NCBI GenBank assembly: GCA_934316925.1
Contig: CAKREC010000005.1
Location: 1 to 64,000 of the forward strand
DNA: 64,000 bases
Direction of reading: 5' to 3'
Source: an uncultured Eubacterium sp.
GTDB taxonomy: Bacteria; Bacillota; Clostridia; Lachnospirales; Lachnospiraceae
The position numbers and the translations under genes are program-made. The notes below the pieces were generated by a model. That model was not told the DNA's origin and made no database searches. It worked only from the letters and a program-made list of their open reading frames with translations. Below, piece by piece: positions 1 to 8,908 of the stretch; position 1 is the stretch's first letter; every line of letters starts with the position of its first letter.

Positions 1-1382
1 GTATATCCCAGTGATTCTGCTCTCTCACGCTGGCTTTCGGTAATCCAGAGTGCCGGCAGATGAAATGACGGCTCATAGGTCGGAATTCCCGATATTTCTT
101 CTTCTACATAACCAGGGTTCATCGCCATATAATGGTCAAATAAAATTTCGCCTTCACTGACCGGTACCCCTTTTATTTTGATCAGATACTGATTGGGATT
201 TAACTGAATGTTATCCCGGAGTCGGATCATCGGAACCACGCATCCTAACTCCAAAGCAATCTGGCGTCGGATCATAACGACACGATCCAAAAGATCGCCT
301 CCCTGATTGACATCTGCCAATGGGATGATGCCATATCCCAATTCCAATTCGATCGCATCCACCTGCAACAGTGAATTGACATTTTCCGGACGCCGGATCT
401 CCTCCGCGGATTCTTCTTCCTCCGACACAGCCTGATCCGTTTCTTCCATCTGCAATTCGTCCGACATCATTCTTCCTGTAATAATAAACAGGGCGCCATA
501 TCCAACAAAAATAACAATATTTAACGGCGTAAACAGTCCCAATCCGATCAGCGCCGCGCCGACGATATATAATACCTTCGGGGTGGAAAAAAGCTGGCTT
601 TTCAATATATTTCCAATATCCGCATCCTTGGATCCTTTTGTGACCAGAATACCTGTCGCCAGAGAAATCATAAGCGATGGCAGCTGGCTGGTAAGACCAT
701 CACCAATGGTCAGAATGGAATAGGTCTGGATCGCGGTGTTCATGTCCATGCCGTTCATCATAACGCCAATCGCGATACCACCCACAAAGTTCAATACCGT
801 GATCACAAGACCCGCTGTCGCATCTCCTTTTACATATTTTGTAGCACCATCCATAGCTCCAAAAAAGGCGGATTCTTCCTGGATCTTTTCCCGTCGTTCT
901 CTTGCCTGCTCATCCGTGATCGCACCGGTATTCAGGTCTGCATCGATCGCCATCTGTTTACCAGGCATGGCATCCAGCGTAAAACGAGCTGTAACTTCAC
1001 TGACACGTTCTGATCCTTTATTGATTACCAGTAACTGCATCAAAATAAGGACAAAAAACACAATGGCACCAACAACAAGGTTACCACCACCTACAAAGTT
1101 ACCAAATGTACTTACTACGTTACCGGCTTCTCCATTCAGCAAAATATTTCTTGTAGAACTTACATTCAAAGATAACCGGAATAACGTCATCATCAGCAGC
1201 AATGTAGGAAAACTGGACATATCCAATGGTTCTTTTGAAAATAAGGAGCGAAATAAAATAACCATAGAAAATGAAATGTTCAAAGCGAATAACAGATCCA
1301 GTAAAAGTAACGGGACCGGTATGATCAAACAAAGAATAGGGACTAATATAAATGCACCTAAAGCAATGTCGGTCTTTTGCAT
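1..1382 (-). CDS. flhA: Flagellar export gate protein FlhA (3' end cut by window edge)
   Basis: Central membrane subunit of the flagellar type III export gate, which couples proton flow to substrate export and docks chaperone-substrate complexes through its cytoplasmic domain. About 460 codons are visible. The reading frame stays open to the left edge, so the C-terminal cytoplasmic domain is incomplete. The ATG at 1382 follows a GGAGG site by a short spacer. Residues 1-320 carry several hydrophobic segments, and the FHIPEP signature is visible as EVTARFTLDAMPGKQMAID. The gene starts 18 bases after flhB and is the most distal visible gene of the operon. Identification is very secure. Confidence 0.96.
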   Translation of the reverse strand, partial: MQKTDIALGAFILVPILCLIIPVPLLLLDLLFALNISFSMVILFRSLFSKEPLDMSSFPTLLLMMTLFRLSLNVSSTRNILLNGEAGNVVSTFGNFVGGGNLVVGAIVFFVLILMQLLVINKGSERVSEVTARFTLDAMPGKQMAIDADLNTGAITDEQARERREKIQEESAFFGAMDGATKYVKGDATAGLVITVLNFVGGIAIGVMMNGMDMNTAIQTYSILTIGDGLTSQLPSLMISLATGILVTKGSKDADIGNILKSQLFSTPKVLYIVGAALIGLGLFTPLNIVIFVGYGALFIITGRMMSDELQMEETDQAVSEEEESAEEIRRPENVNSLLQVDAIELELGYGIIPLADVNQGGDLLDRVVMIRRQIALELGCVVPMIRLRDNIQLNPNQYLIKIKGVPVSEGEILFDHYMAMNPGYVEEEISGIPTYEPSFHLPALWITESQRERAESLGY

Positions 1383-1400
1383 ATTCTATTTCCTCCTTTC

Positions 1401-2507
1401 TTAAACAACCTTTCCTTTTAAACCATATACATAAGCCAGGATCTCAGCCACCGTCTGATACAGCTCCGGTGGAATCTGCTCTCCAATATCAACATTGTGA
1501 TACAGCATACGTGCCAACGGCTTATTTTCAATAATTTCAATCTCATACATCCTGGCATTTTCTTTGATACGCTGTGCCAGAAAGTCAGCTCCTTTCGCCA
1601 AAACATAGGGAGCCTCTGCTTTTTCTTTATCATATCGCAGTGCCACAGCCAGATGTGTCGGGTTCGTGATCACTACATCTGCCTCCGGAAGATCCTGCAT
1701 CATACGTCTACGGGATGCTTCCTGCATTCTTCGACGGATCTGGCCTTTGATCTGCGGATTACCTTCTGTATTTTTGTACTCGTCTTTTACTTCCTGCTTG
1801 GTCATCTTCATCTCGTCTTTAAATTTCCATCTCTGGTAAAACCAGTCTGCGAAAGCAATTGCCAGGAATGCAGCGGAAATTTTAAATGAGACATCCAGCA
1901 CCGTATTCAAAATAAGCGAGATCGCAGAATTAAAATTTAAGGCGTATAAGTTGGTAATAAGTCCCCATTCATCTTTCAGAGCCGCATATACTACATAAAA
2001 CAGCACGCCTACTTTCAGGATCGCTTTGATCAGTTCTACAATCTTGTCTTTGGAAAATAATCGTTTAAATCCTTTGATCGGATTCATTTTCGATAACTTC
2101 GGCATCATTGGTTTTGCGGTCACTTTCCATTTGACCTGGGCAACATTTACCACAAACGCACCAACTACGCCAAATGCCAAAATCGGCAGAGAAATCAAAA
2201 ATATCTCTTTGCCTCCATAAAAAAACAATCTCATAATGTTCTGATTGTTAATATCACTTTTCACATAATCTCCAATTGCACCATAATAAAACTGATATAA
2301 CTGGCACATATGACGATACATATATCCCCCAAATATGCGAAGGCACAAAAACAAAACAAAAAGAAGGATCGCCGTATTCAGATCCTGACTTTTAGCGACC
2401 TGACCTTCTTTTCTGGCCTCTTCTAATTTTTTCGGAGTGGCGTCTTCTGTTTTTTCGCCGCCTTCTCCATCATTTGCAAAAAACTGCAGATTATATTCTA
2501 AAATCAT
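1401..2507 (-). CDS. flhB: Flagellar export switch protein FlhB
   Basis: Export-apparatus membrane protein that switches substrate specificity from rod/hook to filament when its C-terminal domain self-cleaves. It is 368 residues, the normal length for the family. Four hydrophobic segments lie in the first 210 residues, followed by a basic cytoplasmic domain. The autocleavage motif NPTH is intact at about residues 282-285. The N-terminal EKTEDATPKKLEEARKEGQV stretch is classic FlhB. It sits between fliR and flhA, the usual order in Firmicutes. Confidence 0.97.
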   Translation of the reverse strand: MILEYNLQFFANDGEGGEKTEDATPKKLEEARKEGQVAKSQDLNTAILLFVLFLCLRIFGGYMYRHMCQLYQFYYGAIGDYVKSDINNQNIMRLFFYGGKEIFLISLPILAFGVVGAFVVNVAQVKWKVTAKPMMPKLSKMNPIKGFKRLFSKDKIVELIKAILKVGVLFYVVYAALKDEWGLITNLYALNFNSAISLILNTVLDVSFKISAAFLAIAFADWFYQRWKFKDEMKMTKQEVKDEYKNTEGNPQIKGQIRRRMQEASRRRMMQDLPEADVVITNPTHLAVALRYDKEKAEAPYVLAKGADFLAQRIKENARMYEIEIIENKPLARMLYHNVDIGEQIPPELYQTVAEILAYVYGLKGKVV

Positions 2508-2528
2508 ACCAAACTCATCCTAGCATTA

Positions 2529-3302
2529 TCACGGAGTAAATATTTTCAGCACCTGAGAGATCACTTCCCTCATTTCTTTGAAAATATAATCAGATACCGT
2601 AGGTATTGTCTGCACCAATATGACCAACAAAATAATTCCAACAAAAACCTTGATCTGAATACCGATCACAAACATATTCATCTGCGGAGCCGCCTTGGTC
2701 AGAACGCCTAACACCACATTGATCAGCAGCATACAGCAAAATACCGGCAACACAATACGAAACGCGATCAAAAAATAATTTCCCATAAAATCAACTGCCA
2801 GTTCTTTGATCGCATTCGTTCGGAAAACACCCTCTCCGACATTAAACATTTTGAAAGAATCCGTGATCGCCCGGATAATATAATAATGCATATTCGTGAC
2901 AAGCAGCATCAACATAATCAGGTAGTTATAAATGTTACCCGTAACAGTAACCTGTATATTGGATAGTGGATCAAACATGCTGGACATCGCCAGTCCCATC
3001 TCCGTATCCATCATCTGACCGGCAAAACTGATGATATACATGCACATACTGCACATAAATCCCAAGATCAGTCCGATCACAGTCTCTTTCAGAACGAGTA
3101 CCGAATATCCAAATACTCCCTGATATGACAATGACACAACCGGTATCGTATTCAATACGATCAATGTCAGCATAATGCTGAGCGCAGCTTTCAGTTGATG
3201 TGGAATTGTACTATAACTAAAAAAAGGCGCTGTCATCACAAATGCCGATATGCGAAGCAAAACCAGCAAATAAAATTCAACATTCTGAACAGTAAATGAC
3301 AT
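2529..3302 (-). CDS. fliR: Flagellar export gate protein FliR
   Basis: Integral membrane component of the export gate, forming the FliP5-Q4-R1 pore through which flagellar subunits leave the cell. The product is 257 residues with about six hydrophobic segments, the expected length for a stand-alone FliR rather than a FliR-FlhB fusion. The gene lies 6 bases after fliQ and 21 bases before flhB, which implies shared translation within the operon. The N-terminus (MSFTVQNVEFYLLVLLRISAF) and the LGFMCSM region are family-like. Confidence 0.95.
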   Translation of the reverse strand: MSFTVQNVEFYLLVLLRISAFVMTAPFFSYSTIPHQLKAALSIMLTLIVLNTIPVVSLSYQGVFGYSVLVLKETVIGLILGFMCSMCMYIISFAGQMMDTEMGLAMSSMFDPLSNIQVTVTGNIYNYLIMLMLLVTNMHYYIIRAITDSFKMFNVGEGVFRTNAIKELAVDFMGNYFLIAFRIVLPVFCCMLLINVVLGVLTKAAPQMNMFVIGIQIKVFVGIILLVILVQTIPTVSDYIFKEMREVISQVLKIFTP

Positions 3303-3308
3303 GGCTTA

Positions 3309-3581
3309 TCAGCCTCCTATATATACCGAAAACTGATTACATATGTCCGTAAACAATTCCACGCAATTATTCATGATCCAGCTGCCGCATACAAGCAACG
3401 CCACAAAGATGCCAATCAGTTTAGGGACAAAGGTCAACGTCTGCTCCTGAATGGATGTAACTGTCTGAAATATACTTATTACCAAACCAATGATCAGTGA
3501 CACCAGCAATGTGGGCATAGCACACTTAAAAATGGTCCAGATCATCGCCTGTGCAATATCTAATACATCAGCATCTGTCAT
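3309..3581 (-). CDS. fliQ: Flagellar export gate protein FliQ
   Basis: Small two-span membrane protein of the export gate that wraps around the FliP/FliR core. It has 90 residues, the usual family length. Two long hydrophobic helices flank the conserved SIFQTVTSIQEQTLTFVPK segment, the best marker for FliQ. It lies between fliP and fliR with short gaps, as in almost all flagellar operons. Confidence 0.96.
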   Translation of the reverse strand: MTDADVLDIAQAMIWTIFKCAMPTLLVSLIIGLVISIFQTVTSIQEQTLTFVPKLIGIFVALLVCGSWIMNNCVELFTDICNQFSVYIGG

Positions 3582-3598
3582 ACCTCACAAACCTCCTG

Positions 3599-4459
3599 TC
3601 AATAAAAAGTACGCACAACCTGGCCAATTACCAGATTCCAGCCATCCGCCATTATAAATAATAAAATTTTAAACGGCAGTGAGATCGTCGTCGGTGGCAG
3701 CATCATCATACCCATAGACATCAATGTAGATGCCACAACCATATCGATCACAATGAACGGCATATAAATCAAAAAGCCGATAATAAACGCCGTCCTGAGC
3801 TCGCTGATCATAAATGCCGGGATCAACACTGTGGTTGGAATTTCATCTTCATTGTTGACCTCAACATCATCTTTTCCTTCTGAGATCTGCATAAATAATT
3901 TGATGTCTTTTCGTCTTGTTTGCTCAAACATAAACGTACGGATCGGTTTTAACCCAGCATTCAGTGCCTCTTCCTGTGTCATCTCTCCGGCCTCATACGG
4001 TTGGATACAGTCTGTATTGATCTGTGTCATGACCGGTGACATAATAAACAATGTCAAAAATAAAGCCAGTCCGATCAACACTTGATTCGGCGGCGTCGTC
4101 TGGGTTCCCAGCGCAGTTCTTAAAAAATGCAAAACCACAATAATTCTGGTAAACGAAGTCACCATAATAATGATAAATGGTGCCAACGAAAGTACAGTAA
4201 GCACCAATATCATCTTCAAACTAGCCGACAAACTGGAACTGCCTGCATTTGAGGTAATATTAAATTGGAAATCTTCCGGCGAATCCGGATCTTGTACATT
4301 TCCCGTTGTAGTACCTTCTATTTGATCTACATTTGCATTGGAATCAACCGAACGAGCGGCGTAAACTTTCGTACTACAAAAAAAGGTTAATATGCACAAC
4401 GAAACCAGTAGAGCAATAAAATATATACTTCTTCTTTGCCCTCTTCTTTGTTCTCTCAT
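3599..4459 (-). CDS. fliP: Flagellar export gate protein FliP
   Basis: Pore-forming subunit of the flagellar export gate. The 286-residue product starts with a basic, hydrophobic stretch (about residues 8-34) consistent with the cleavable signal peptide known in FliP. An Asn/Asp-rich linker and four hydrophobic segments follow. The TTPPNQVLIGLALFLTLFIM region is diagnostic. The gene follows fliO by 14 bases. The start at 4459 is reasonable but a nearby downstream start cannot be excluded. Confidence 0.96.
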   Translation of the reverse strand: MREQRRGQRRSIYFIALLVSLCILTFFCSTKVYAARSVDSNANVDQIEGTTTGNVQDPDSPEDFQFNITSNAGSSSLSASLKMILVLTVLSLAPFIIIMVTSFTRIIVVLHFLRTALGTQTTPPNQVLIGLALFLTLFIMSPVMTQINTDCIQPYEAGEMTQEEALNAGLKPIRTFMFEQTRRKDIKLFMQISEGKDDVEVNNEDEIPTTVLIPAFMISELRTAFIIGFLIYMPFIVIDMVVASTLMSMGMMMLPPTTISLPFKILLFIMADGWNLVIGQVVRTFY

Positions 4460-4473
4460 AATACCAACCTTTT

Positions 4474-4824
4474 CTATATATCTTTCTTATTTTCTTTTTT
4501 CATTCTTCCAAGCATTTCACGAAATGAAACATTTGTCATATTCCTTTGAAAAGATGACAAATTCAGTTCCTCTTCGTTTAGTTCTGTCAGGAACGTGATC
4601 TGGTCTTTCGAGACAGCAATTGCACAGTATCTGCTTCCAATCTGTATGATCTGAATGTACTTATTCTGGGCAATCCGAAATGTCTCGATCACTTTGATAT
4701 TTTCGGCATGGTTTTGCACCATGCCGCTCTTGGCAACCCACTTTGTAACATAGTAAGTAGCGAAAAGTATCAAAACAAATACGATCAGAATTCCGATCAT
4801 CTGAAGAACATTCTGTGTATCCAT
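4474..4824 (-). CDS. fliO: Flagellar assembly protein FliO
   Basis: FliO is a single-span membrane protein that helps FliP assemble into the export gate. This 116-residue product has one N-terminal membrane helix (about residues 9-28), then a soluble domain containing IKVIETFRIAQNKYIQIIQIG, typical of the FliO/FliZ family. It begins one base after the cheY stop codon and directly precedes fliP. Sequence conservation in FliO is low, so position supports the call as much as sequence. Confidence 0.88.
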   Translation of the reverse strand: MDTQNVLQMIGILIVFVLILFATYYVTKWVAKSGMVQNHAENIKVIETFRIAQNKYIQIIQIGSRYCAIAVSKDQITFLTELNEEELNLSSFQRNMTNVSFREMLGRMKKENKKDI

Positions 4825-4825
4825 C

Positions 4826-5188
4826 TTAACCCACAGCTTTCTTAACAGCTTCTAATACACGATCTGCCTGAAACGGTTTTACAATAAAATCTTTTGCGCC
4901 AGACTGAATGGATTCAATAACCATTGCCTGCTGACCCATTGCCGAACACATAATAACTGTGGCATTTGCATCTGCTTCTCTGATCTTTTTCAAAGCCTGA
5001 ATACCATCCATCTCTGGCATTGTAATATCCATCATTACCAGATCCGGCTTGCTTTCATTGTACTTTTCAACTGCTTTGAGACCATTTTCAGCCTCTCCTG
5101 CAATCTCATATCCATTTTTTGTAAGAATATCTTTTATCATAACTCTCATAAATGCTGCATCATCACAGATCAAAACACTTTTTGCCAT
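4826..5188 (-). CDS. cheY: Chemotaxis response regulator CheY
   Basis: Single-domain receiver that carries the chemotaxis phosphoryl signal to the flagellar switch. The start is placed at the ATG ending at 5188 because it has GGAGG upstream and begins MAKSVLICDDAAFM; a longer reading to 5257 would overlap fliY and lacks a ribosome site. The protein is about 120 residues. The acidic pair is D9-D10, the phospho-acceptor Asp is about residue 54 in DLVMMDITMPEMDG, and the conserved Ser and Lys are in MCSAMG and FIVKPF. It sits between fliY and fliO, as in Bacillus and clostridia. Confidence 0.95.
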   Translation of the reverse strand: MAKSVLICDDAAFMRVMIKDILTKNGYEIAGEAENGLKAVEKYNESKPDLVMMDITMPEMDGIQALKKIREADANATVIMCSAMGQQAMVIESIQSGAKDFIVKPFQADRVLEAVKKAVG

Positions 5189-5204
5189 TATTATTGTCCT
5201 CCAT

Positions 5205-6413
5205 CTAATGTTGTTCTTTAATAATTTCGGTAACCCGAATACCAAAGCTTTCTTCAATAACTACAACTTCACCTTTTGCCACAAACTTACCATTGACCAG
5301 AACATCTACCGGTTCACCGGCCAGCTTGTCCAGTTCAATGATCGTGCCAGGTGAGAAATCCAAAATATCTTTAATCGATTTGCTGGTTCTTCCCAATTCA
5401 ACCGTAACTTCCAGCGGAACATCCATAATGAGATCAATATTTTCCGGTGCAATGCCGCCTAATGAAGCTGCCGGTGACAAGCTCTGGAATTGTGCCGGTT
5501 GGATATTGACATCCGGCTGTGCCGGCATTGCCGTTCCGTATGCACCCATGCCAGGCTGCATACCAGCCATCATTCCCATACCAGCCATCGGATCATTCGC
5601 TGCCGGTGCCTCATATGGAGTAGCTGTCGGAGCTGGTGCCGGTGTTGGCGCCGCAGTTGCAACCGGTTCTGCCGATACCGCAGGTGCAGATTCCGGCGCC
5701 GGTGCCTTTTCTGCTGAAGCGCCTGTCACACCCATAAACTGCTCATATATATGTCTGGCGAATTCCAGCGGATACAACTGCATGATCTGACTATCTACCA
5801 GATCGCCAATTTCCATATGGAAAGAAACTTTCGCAAATGTCTTTCCCCGCATTTCCTGTAAATCTTCCGACATGCCCTGATCAAAGTCCACTTTGGTAGC
5901 TGTCGGAGGACTTATATCTACTTTCTTGTCCAACATCGACGACATAGAAGTAGCCGCAGATCCCATCATCTGGTTCATCGCTTCACAAATAGCGCTAAGA
6001 TGCAGATCTCCTAATTCTCCATCTGTATTCGATCCGTCGCCACCCATCATAAGATCTGTGATGATCTTAACATCCTTTTCGTTCAAAACAAGTATATTTT
6101 TCCCTTCCAGACCTGCACGATAGGAAATATAAATAAAAACACATGGTTCTTCCTGTTCGTGTTCCAGATCGTCCATCGTAGTATATGTAACAGAAGGGGT
6201 GGTAATGTCCACTCGGTTATTTACCAATATGGATAATGTCGTAGCTGCTGTTCCCATACTGATGTTTGCAACTTCGCCTAAAGCATCAGCCTCTTCCGGA
6301 GTCAGCACTTCCGGAGTTGTATCTATTTCATCGGAACCAGCCTGATTATCCTCACCGGCCTCCATGCTGCCCAACAAAGCATTGATTTCTTCTTGGGATA
6401 ACATTCCGTCCAT
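5205..6413 (-). CDS. fliY: C-ring protein / CheY-P phosphatase FliY
   Basis: C-ring component that replaces FliN in many Firmicutes and also dephosphorylates CheY-P. The 402-residue protein has three parts. An N-terminal LSQEEINALL motif resembles the CheY-P-binding peptide of FliM. A CheC-type region carries two active-site motifs, EVANISMG (about residue 48) and EAMNQMMG, each followed by the expected downstream proline. An Ala/Pro/Met-rich linker leads to a C-terminal SpoA (FliN-like) domain. It starts 4 bases after fliM and directly precedes cheY. The start at 6413 fits the motif position. Confidence 0.95.
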   Translation of the reverse strand: MDGMLSQEEINALLGSMEAGEDNQAGSDEIDTTPEVLTPEEADALGEVANISMGTAATTLSILVNNRVDITTPSVTYTTMDDLEHEQEEPCVFIYISYRAGLEGKNILVLNEKDVKIITDLMMGGDGSNTDGELGDLHLSAICEAMNQMMGSAATSMSSMLDKKVDISPPTATKVDFDQGMSEDLQEMRGKTFAKVSFHMEIGDLVDSQIMQLYPLEFARHIYEQFMGVTGASAEKAPAPESAPAVSAEPVATAAPTPAPAPTATPYEAPAANDPMAGMGMMAGMQPGMGAYGTAMPAQPDVNIQPAQFQSLSPAASLGGIAPENIDLIMDVPLEVTVELGRTSKSIKDILDFSPGTIIELDKLAGEPVDVLVNGKFVAKGEVVVIEESFGIRVTEIIKEQH

Positions 6414-6417
6414 GACT

Positions 6418-7395
6418 CTACTCCTCTCTATAAATTGATTTTATTTTTACTGCATAGGAATCTTCATGGGTTCCCGGTATTGCAGAAAATTTTTTAATAT
6501 TTCCAACATAAACATCCAGTTCGTCTTCGATGCGGGTATTGATCTTTATAATGTCTCCTACCTGCAGATGAACAAAATCATTTACGGAAATCGCACTTTT
6601 TCCCATGATCGCCCTTACCGGAATATGTGCTTTCTGTAAGGATTCTTCAATCGCGTCACGATAGGTATCCTCATCCTTGACCTGTGCTGAAGAATACCAG
6701 TATTTTGTATTCAGCTTATCGATCACAGGTTCCAGAACCGTATATGGAATACAGACATTCATAAGTCCTTCCACGTTGCCAATCTTAATGCTCATGGTAA
6801 CTACCGATGTCATCTCGTTTGGCGTAATGAACTGCGCAAACTGCGAATTCGTCTCAATGCGTTCAAGCATAGGTTCCAGCTGCTGCACACTCTGCCACGG
6901 TTCTACCATCAAATTGGTACAAATAACCATGATTCGCTCTAAAATCGACAACTCAATCTCTGTAAAATCGCGATTTTTTTCAAGAGGCTGTCCATCGCCT
7001 CCCAGCATACGATCCACAATCGCATAGCCCAATCCAGTTGCAAGTTCTATAATAATGTTGCCATCTAACGGGGCAAAATTCACTAATCCCAGCAGTACCG
7101 GATTTGACAGGGAATTGGAAAATTCCTGATAAGTTGCTGCTTCCGAATGCATCACTTCAACCTGAACCGTCTTTCTCAAATACACTGGCAGGTTCGTTGA
7201 CAGCAAACGGGCATAATTTTCAAATATAAATACTAATGTTCGTAAATGTTCTTTCGAAAACTTGGATGGTCTGGCGAAATCGTATTCTTTGACTTGTCTC
7301 TCATCCGCCTCTTCAGTCTCTGTAGGGTCAAACTCCCCACTGCTCAGAGCTGACAGCAGATTGTCAATCTCGTTTTGCGATAGCACATCGCTCAT
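6418..7395 (-). CDS. fliM: Flagellar motor switch protein FliM
   Basis: C-ring protein that binds CheY-P and reverses motor rotation. The product has 325 residues. The N-terminal CheY-P-binding peptide is LSQNEIDNLLSAL, the middle domain contains the GGDGQPLEKNRDFTEIE stretch, and the C-terminal SpoA domain ends the protein. The ATG at 7395 follows GAGGTGA. The 98-base gap before it is one of the largest in the operon and holds a possible promoter and inverted repeat. Confidence 0.97.
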   Translation of the reverse strand: MSDVLSQNEIDNLLSALSSGEFDPTETEEADERQVKEYDFARPSKFSKEHLRTLVFIFENYARLLSTNLPVYLRKTVQVEVMHSEAATYQEFSNSLSNPVLLGLVNFAPLDGNIIIELATGLGYAIVDRMLGGDGQPLEKNRDFTEIELSILERIMVICTNLMVEPWQSVQQLEPMLERIETNSQFAQFITPNEMTSVVTMSIKIGNVEGLMNVCIPYTVLEPVIDKLNTKYWYSSAQVKDEDTYRDAIEESLQKAHIPVRAIMGKSAISVNDFVHLQVGDIIKINTRIEDELDVYVGNIKKFSAIPGTHEDSYAVKIKSIYREE

Positions 7396-7427
7396 GCCAC
7401 TTCACCTCACTACTCCATCTCGTATAA

Positions 7428-7471
7428 TTGTCAAAAATCGACAACTATATAATACCATATTTAGAGAACAA
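7428..7471 (-). promoter_or_regulatory. Possible internal promoter with inverted repeat upstream of fliM
   Basis: In the 98-base gap between fliL and fliM the minus strand reads TTGTTC (7471-7466), 16 bases, then TATAGT (7449-7444). A perfect 5-bp inverted repeat, TTGTC-N7-GACAA, covers 7428-7444 and would overlap the -10/start region. The -35 match is only partial, so this is a weak promoter call; the gap could equally be a processing site. Confidence 0.3.
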
Positions 7472-7493
7472 CATAAAGAGTTTTTTATTTTTC

Positions 7494-8009
7494 TTATGCT
7501 GTCAAGAAACCATTCAGTGATATCTCGACAATGGATTTTGTATCATATTTATCCTGCAGACGCTTAATTGCTTCCTGTTTTACTTTTGCTTCACTGATCG
7601 TGCTGACGGTATATTCTCCAATAACTTCCTTTACAATATCCGATACATATACGTTATTTTCATTGATAGATTTTTTAACAGTCTCACAATCTTCGGCCTT
7701 TTTATTGAACGAAACAACAATCTCATCCAGCAATGCATAGTGAGCTGTATCATCTCCTTCATCTTTCTGCAAATTGATCTTTACCGAATTGTCATATGTA
7801 ATCTTCTCCACTTCAAGGTCTGATACACTGTACGAGTCTTCTTCACTCGTCTTGGACTCAATCTCCAGATCAATAACGGATGCTACTTTGTCCACCAGTT
7901 TCCCCGTTTTATTCATTGCCGGAACAACAGAAAACACAATTACGATCGTCAGGATCAGGTTCAATAATGTTGATGCCATAATAACAATAGTCAAAATATT
8001 TTTTTTCAT
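7494..8009 (-). CDS. fliL: Flagellar basal body protein FliL
   Basis: Single-span basal-body protein that associates with the stator and MS-ring. The start is set at the ATG ending at 8009 (MKKNILTIVIM), preceded by GAGGGGGAAAG; the ATG at 8030 has no ribosome site. One membrane helix lies at about residues 4-27. A periplasmic-side domain then ends in DIVKEVIGEYTVSTISEAKVK and a short helical tail typical of FliL. It lies between motB and fliM, a common Firmicute order. Sequence conservation is modest. Confidence 0.87.
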   Translation of the reverse strand: MKKNILTIVIMASTLLNLILTIVIVFSVVPAMNKTGKLVDKVASVIDLEIESKTSEEDSYSVSDLEVEKITYDNSVKINLQKDEGDDTAHYALLDEIVVSFNKKAEDCETVKKSINENNVYVSDIVKEVIGEYTVSTISEAKVKQEAIKRLQDKYDTKSIVEISLNGFLTA

Positions 8010-8026
8010 GATTTGGTCTTTCCCCC

Positions 8027-8908
8027 TCATTCATTCGTGTATATTTTTATTTCTACCCGTCGATTCTGCCGCCGCCCTTTTTCTGTCTTGTTTGACGCGA
8101 TCGGCTCATATTCTCCTCGACCTGTAGGTTCTATCTTTTTCGGATCCAGTCCCTTTTTCTGAACAAGATACTCAAAAACTTCTGTTGCTCTGGCGGTAGA
8201 CAGCCACATATTGTTGTGGTACTGGCTGTTGGATATCGGCACATTATCCGTATGTCCCTCGATCTTGATCATATGTGATTGATACACCTTCAAAATATCT
8301 CCCACTTTACTGAGCAATGATTTGGTATTCTTTTTCACCTGTGCCGTACCGGAATCAAACAAGATCGCACCATTCAATGAAATCTGCACATATTGATATG
8401 CCTTATCCATATTCACCGTGATCTGGTCATCAATATTTTTATTCTGGGCAGCTCCTACAACCTGCTCATAGACCTGCTCTGTTTTCTCTTTTTGTTCTTG
8501 TAATTTGGCAGCTTCTACTTTTTGTTCCATCTCTTCCATAGAAGCCTGCTCTCCCGTTGTCTCCGCTGAATTTGTCTTTTGATTCGACTGCTCCTGAGTC
8601 TTCTGTTCCTCATTTTCCGAGCTGTCATCTCCGGACTCTTCAAATTCATTAAAATACTGCGAAATAGAAACAAGCTGATCCGTGCCACTCGAAACAAAAG
8701 CTCCTTCTCCTACGGCAGCTCCTCCGCCGTCAAAAATATTGATCTTTTGCGTCATGGATGTAACCAGCTGTTCATATTTATCCGCATCAACCGTCGACAT
8801 AGAAAAAAGCAATACGAAGAAACAAAGAAGCAAATTCATCAAATCAGCAAATGTGTTGATCCATCCACCGGTATTCGGCGCGTCCTCCTGACGTTTCTTT
8901 CTAGCCAT
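8027..8908 (-). CDS. motB: Stator protein MotB
   Basis: Stator subunit that anchors MotA to peptidoglycan and carries the proton-binding Asp. The 293-residue protein has one membrane helix at about residues 18-38 with the essential Asp at residue 22 in NTFADLMNLL. A long Glu/Gln-rich linker follows, then an OmpA-like peptidoglycan-binding domain (about residues 180-290) with IKIEGHTDNVPI and GRGEYEP motifs. Its start ATG overlaps the motA stop (TAATG), which implies translational coupling. Confidence 0.96.
   Translation of the reverse strand: MARKKRQEDAPNTGGWINTFADLMNLLLCFFVLLFSMSTVDADKYEQLVTSMTQKINIFDGGGAAVGEGAFVSSGTDQLVSISQYFNEFEESGDDSSENEEQKTQEQSNQKTNSAETTGEQASMEEMEQKVEAAKLQEQKEKTEQVYEQVVGAAQNKNIDDQITVNMDKAYQYVQISLNGAILFDSGTAQVKKNTKSLLSKVGDILKVYQSHMIKIEGHTDNVPISNSQYHNNMWLSTARATEVFEYLVQKKGLDPKKIEPTGRGEYEPIASNKTEKGRRQNRRVEIKIYTNE

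Noticed and set aside
736-1404. 222-codon plus-strand ORF
   Set aside because: It lies opposite flhA, is low-information in composition, and has no support; flhA is certain on the other strand.
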